From an uncultured Clostridia bacterium (GTDB taxonomy: Bacteria; Bacillota; Clostridia; Christensenellales; Borkfalkiaceae): 7,980 nt of DNA. Under the pieces are notes generated by a model, which did no database searches, was not told where the DNA came from, and was given only the letters and a program-made list of their open reading frames with translations. Where the stretch lies: NCBI GenBank assembly GCA_946637575.1, contig CAMPBJ010000037.1:1-7980 (forward strand), read 5' to 3'. The position numbers and the translations under genes are program-made. Positions 5,304-7,980 of the stretch are shown here, piece after piece (within the stretch, counting starts at the first letter, position 1; each line of letters opens with the position of its first letter).

Positions 5304-6731
5304 TCAATATGCTCTCGCAAAAATAACTTTATGTTTCGCCGGCTTTCCGCAGATAGCGCACTTTTCGGGCACGCCCTCTTCGTCGCACATGACTCTTGCG
5401 GTCGCCTGCGCGTACTCTTTAACCTTATCTTCGCACTCACGGCAACCGCACCACCCGGCTTTAACGAAGTTTTTCCCTTCTACGCCGGATAATATACCGT
5501 CGAGCGAATCCGCCTCGACTATCTTTTTATCCCTTCTCTCTCTCGAAGAAACGAGCATTTCTTCCTGCATTTTAGAAAGCGTTTCGGGGATATAAGCCGC
5601 AAGTTCTTCTATCTTTACCGTGGTCTTTTCGAGCGTATCGCGGCGAACGACTACGGCGACGCCGTTTTCGATATCCCTCGGTCCTATTTCGATCCTTACG
5701 GGAACGCCTTTCATTTCCCACTCGTTAAACTTCCAACCTGGGCTCATATCGCGGCAGTCGGTCTCAACTCTTATTCCCGCTTTTTTTAGCGCGGACTCTA
5801 TCTCCTTTGCCTTTTCTATAACTCCGCCCTTATGCGCGGCGACGGGAACGACGATAACTTCGATGGGCGCGACGAAAGGTGGAAGAACGAGCCCCCTTTG
5901 GTCTCCGTGCGCCATAATGACCGCGCCTATAAGTCTTGTGGAAACGCCCCAGCTCGTAGTGTAGCCGTATTTAAGCGTTCCGTCCTTATCGAGATACTTT
6001 ATGTCGAAAGATTTAGCAAAATTCTGCCCCAAATAGTGCGAAGTACCCGCCTGCAACGACTTTCCGTCAAGCATCATCGCCTCCATACCGAAGGTGGCGA
6101 CAGCACCCGCAAATTTTTCCTTTTCGGTCTTTCTTCCGCAGATAACGGGGATAGCGAGCGTCTCTTCCGCAAACTCTTTATAAACGCTGAGCATACGCAT
6201 GGTGTTTTCCATCGCCTCTTCTTCGCTCGAAAACACGGTGTGTCCTTCCTGCCACAAAAATTCGCTCGTACGGAGGAAAGGACGGGTGGTCTTTTCCCAA
6301 CGCATTACGTTGCACCATTGATTCATTATGACGGGCAGGTCTCTATAAGACTGTATCCATTTAGAGTACATCGTGCCGATGATCGTTTCGCTTGTAGGAC
6401 GGATCGCAAGCGGTTCGTCGAGTTTCGCTCCGCCCGCGTGGGTTACGACCGCGACTTCGGGCGCGAACCCTTCGACGTGTTCCGCCTCTTTAGTAAAGTA
6501 ACTCATAGGGATAAGGAGCGGAAAATACGCGTTCTTCGCGCCGTTTTCCTTAAACCTTCTGTCCAAATCCTTCTGTATGTTTTCCCAGATCGCGTACCCG
6601 TAAGGACGGATAACCATAGTACCCTTTACCGGTCCGTAATCAACGAGCCCCGTTTTTAACACGACGTCGGTGTACCATTGCGCAAAGTTTTCTTCGATAT
6701 CCGCTATTTCTTTAACAAATTGCTTTTCCAT
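5304..6731 (-). CDS. proS: Proline--tRNA ligase, short archaeal/eukaryote-like type
   Basis: This class II synthetase attaches proline to tRNA-Pro in the cytoplasm. From the chosen ATG it is 475 residues, typical of the short type. Motif 2 and its surroundings read NVMRWEKTTRPFLRTSEFLWQ (residues 141-161), RPTSET lies at 111-116, and motif 3 is at about 264-285 (GVSTRLIGAVIMAHGDQRG). An anticodon-binding domain follows (about 290-395). The C-terminal domain has a likely zinc site (C428, C430 or C433, C458, C461) and ends in the family-typical tyrosine. The bacterial editing insertion between motifs 2 and 3 is absent, so clearance of mischarged Ala-tRNA-Pro would need a separate protein. An in-frame extension up to 6902 exists but crosses both promoters, so the ATG at 6731 behind GGAGAGGA is preferred. 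First gene of the operon. Confidence 0.97.
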   Translation of the reverse strand: MEKQFVKEIADIEENFAQWYTDVVLKTGLVDYGPVKGTMVIRPYGYAIWENIQKDLDRRFKENGAKNAYFPLLIPMSYFTKEAEHVEGFAPEVAVVTHAGGAKLDEPLAIRPTSETIIGTMYSKWIQSYRDLPVIMNQWCNVMRWEKTTRPFLRTSEFLWQEGHTVFSSEEEAMENTMRMLSVYKEFAEETLAIPVICGRKTEKEKFAGAVATFGMEAMMLDGKSLQAGTSHYLGQNFAKSFDIKYLDKDGTLKYGYTTSWGVSTRLIGAVIMAHGDQRGLVLPPFVAPIEVIVVPVAAHKGGVIEKAKEIESALKKAGIRVETDCRDMSPGWKFNEWEMKGVPVRIEIGPRDIENGVAVVVRRDTLEKTTVKIEELAAYIPETLSKMQEEMLVSSRERRDKKIVEADSLDGILSGVEGKNFVKAGWCGCRECEDKVKEYAQATARVMCDEEGVPEKCAICGKPAKHKVIFARAY

Positions 6732-6736
6732 TTCAG

Positions 6737-6744
6737 TCCTCTCC
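6737..6744 (-). promoter_or_regulatory. Ribosome binding site of proS
   Basis: GGAGAGGA on the minus strand ends 5 nt before the ATG at 6731. It decides the start against the longer in-frame reading from 6902, which has no comparable site and would be translated through promoter DNA. Confidence 0.85.
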
Positions 6745-6801
6745 GTAAGCCTCTTTCGGTTATGATTTTTGTCAGAATTCACCACTCTGATATTTCTTTT
6801 G

Positions 6802-6830
6802 ATTATATCAAATATATTTACGGATATCAA
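6802..6830 (-). promoter_or_regulatory. Sigma-A promoter of the proS-mscL operon
   Basis: On the minus strand TTGATA (6830-6825) and a perfect TATAAT (6807-6802) are separated by exactly 17 bp. Transcription would start near 6795, giving a leader of about 60 nt before proS. That leader holds only a weak TCAGA/TCTGA inverted repeat and is too short for a T-box. The heptamer TTGATAT occurs twice, at the -35 and again overlapping the -10, 19 bp apart. Confidence 0.85.
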
Positions 6831-6848
6831 GTTTTTTTGACGATAATG

Positions 6849-6869
6849 TTGTAAAAGGCTTGTAAAAGG
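6849..6869 (+). repeat. Direct repeat TTGTAAAAGG with 11-bp period
   Basis: Two perfect copies of TTGTAAAAGG (6849-6858 and 6860-6869) are separated by one base. The second copy contains the -35 box of the tkt promoter. The period is about one helical turn, as expected for two protein subunits on the same DNA face, so it could be an operator; chance duplication is also possible. No regulator can be named. Confidence 0.6.
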
Positions 6870-6888
6870 ACGGCGTTTATTATATAAT
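6860..6888 (+). promoter_or_regulatory. Sigma-A promoter of tkt
   Basis: TTGTAA (6860-6865) and a perfect TATAAT (6883-6888) are 17 bp apart, with start of transcription expected near 6895 and a leader of about 40 nt. It is back to back with the proS promoter; the two -35 boxes are 29 bp apart, so a factor bound between them could affect both. Confidence 0.85.
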
Positions 6889-6922
6889 ATTTCCGAAAAC
6901 ACGCCAAGAAAATTGCGTTTTT

Positions 6923-6930
6923 AGAAGGAG
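6923..6930 (+). promoter_or_regulatory. Ribosome binding site of tkt
   Basis: AGAAGGAG ends 6 nt before the ATG at 6937. It is a near-ideal Shine-Dalgarno and fixes the start of the transketolase. Confidence 0.9.
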
Positions 6931-6936
6931 AACGAT

Positions 6937-7980
6937 ATGCAAGACATTAAGGAACTCACGGTAAATTCGATCAGGGTATTATCCGCCGAAGCGATCCAAA
7001 AGGCAAACTCCGGTCACCCCGGCATGCCCCTCGGTGCGGCGCCCATCGGTTATTCGATTTTTACTAATATGGTTTTTAATCCGAAAGACACCGCGTTCGA
7101 TAATCGCGACAGGTTCGTGCTTTCCGCGGGCCACGCGTCCATGCTCGACTACGCGCTCTACTACCTTTTCGGTTTCGGCTTAAAGAAAGAAGACATCGAA
7201 AACTTCCGTCAGCTCGGCGCAAGAACGGCGGGGCACCCCGAATACAAGGTCTGCCCGGGAGTTGAAACTTCCACCGGTCCTTTAGGTCAGGGTATCGCGA
7301 ACGCCGTAGGTATGGCGATCGCGGAAAACTATCTTGCCGAAAAGTTCAATAAAGAAGGTTTCCCCATCGTCGACCACTACACTTACGCGTTAGCGGGCGA
7401 CGGCTGTATGCAGGAAGGCATGGAAAACGAAGCGGCGTCTCTTGCCGGTTCTCTTAAACTCGGAAAACTCATCGTCTTCTACGACGATAACGATATCACC
7501 ATCGAAGGTTCTACGGACATTACTTTTACCGAAGACGTCGGCAAACGCCACGAGGCGCTCGGCTGGCAGGTCTTAAAGGTAAAGGACGCGAACGATCTTG
7601 CCGCGATCAACCGCGCCATCAAAAAGGCGAAAGCCGAAAAGGAAAAACCGTCGCTTATCATCATTAAGTCGGTTATAGGTTACGGTTCTCCGCTCGCCGG
7701 CAAAGCAAGTTGCCACGGCGCGCCCTTAGGCGAAGAAAATCTCGCCGAATTAAAGAAAAATCTTAACTGGAACTACGCGCCTTTCGAAGTCCCCGAAGAA
7801 GTCTTTAAGCATTGCAGAAAATTCGCAAACAAGGGAAAACGCACCGAAAAAGCGTGGAAACTTCTCTTTAAAGAATACGAAGAAAAGTACCCCGAACTCG
7901 CGGAAGAATATAAAGCGTGGAAGGAAAGAAAACTTCCCGATTTAAAGAATATCGACGAACTCTGGGAGTTCCCGAAAGAC
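6937..7980 (+). CDS. tkt: Transketolase, N-terminal 348 codons (runs off right edge)
   Basis: Transketolase moves two-carbon units between sugar phosphates in the non-oxidative pentose phosphate pathway, using thiamine diphosphate and a divalent metal. The reading frame is open to the last base of the window; full-length members are about 650-670 residues, so roughly half is present. Visible landmarks are SGHPGMPLG (25-33, catalytic H27), SAGHASML (63-70, H66; the more usual sequence is GHGSM), GHPE (99-102), GPLGQGIANAVGMAIAE (114-130), the cofactor motif GDGCMQEG to N185 (154-185) and H260. These make up the pyrophosphate-binding domain, and the window ends around the linker before the pyrimidine-binding domain. 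It is a single-chain type in its N-terminal part, but whether the gene continues intact or is split into two subunits depends on sequence beyond the edge. It has its own promoter, divergent from proS. Confidence 0.96.
   Translation, partial: MQDIKELTVNSIRVLSAEAIQKANSGHPGMPLGAAPIGYSIFTNMVFNPKDTAFDNRDRFVLSAGHASMLDYALYYLFGFGLKKEDIENFRQLGARTAGHPEYKVCPGVETSTGPLGQGIANAVGMAIAENYLAEKFNKEGFPIVDHYTYALAGDGCMQEGMENEAASLAGSLKLGKLIVFYDDNDITIEGSTDITFTEDVGKRHEALGWQVLKVKDANDLAAINRAIKKAKAEKEKPSLIIIKSVIGYGSPLAGKASCHGAPLGEENLAELKKNLNWNYAPFEVPEEVFKHCRKFANKGKRTEKAWKLLFKEYEEKYPELAEEYKAWKERKLPDLKNIDELWEFPKD

Noticed and set aside
5832..6659. Long plus-strand open frame of 275 codons opposite proS
   Set aside because: It is antisense to a firmly identified gene, arginine- and histidine-rich, and has no recognisable domain or ribosome binding site; it results from the CG-rich codon use of proS.
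6732..6795. T-box or other riboswitch in the proS leader
   Set aside because: The leader is only about 60 nt, has no specifier/antiterminator arrangement and no terminator hairpin before proS.
6732..6902. In-frame N-terminal extension of proS up to 6902
   Set aside because: The 57 extra residues are not like any synthetase N-terminus, and the region contains both divergent promoters and the proS ribosome binding site; the ATG at 6731 fits the family start.

Overview
The window looks like chromosomal DNA of a low-to-mid GC Bacillota lineage, most likely an uncultured gut Clostridia. The signs are strong AGGAGG-like ribosome binding sites, TTGATA/TATAAT and TTGTAA/TATAAT sigma-A promoters, a short proline-tRNA ligase without the editing insertion, an MscL with a Clostridia-like loop, and marked use of CG-containing codons. 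The organism call is inference from style, not from a marker gene. Protein-coding genes fill nearly the whole window. I see no tRNA, rRNA, CRISPR array or transposase.

Layout. Bases 1-210 hold two exact copies of a 55-bp hairpin-forming repeat, 142 bp apart, just upstream of a small plus-strand gene for a six-helix membrane protein (211-741, HdeD/DUF308-like). A strong hairpin at 754-785 separates that gene from a convergent minus-strand series and probably terminates transcription from both sides. The minus-strand series reads, in transcription order, proS (6731-5304), an unrecognised five-helix membrane protein (5288-4434), mnmE (4431-3100), a LysR-family regulator (3098-2202), uppP (2202-1423) and mscL (1395-799). 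Gaps are 15, 2 and 1 bp, then a 1-bp overlap, then 27 bp, so this is almost certainly one operon running from a good promoter at 6802-6830 to the shared terminator. Divergently, tkt (transketolase) starts at 6937 behind its own promoter and runs off the right edge after 348 codons.

Function. The operon mixes translation (charging of tRNA-Pro, and modification of the wobble uridine with MnmG) with envelope maintenance (recycling of the undecaprenyl carrier lipid, and osmotic-shock release through MscL). It also contains a transcription regulator and a membrane protein of unknown role. The clearest unexplained items are the 55-bp repeat, the unknown membrane gene tightly joined to mnmE, the long charged insertion in MscL, and an 11-bp-period direct repeat overlapping the tkt -35 box. 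I find no convincing large novel system; this is mostly a housekeeping region with some accessory detail.
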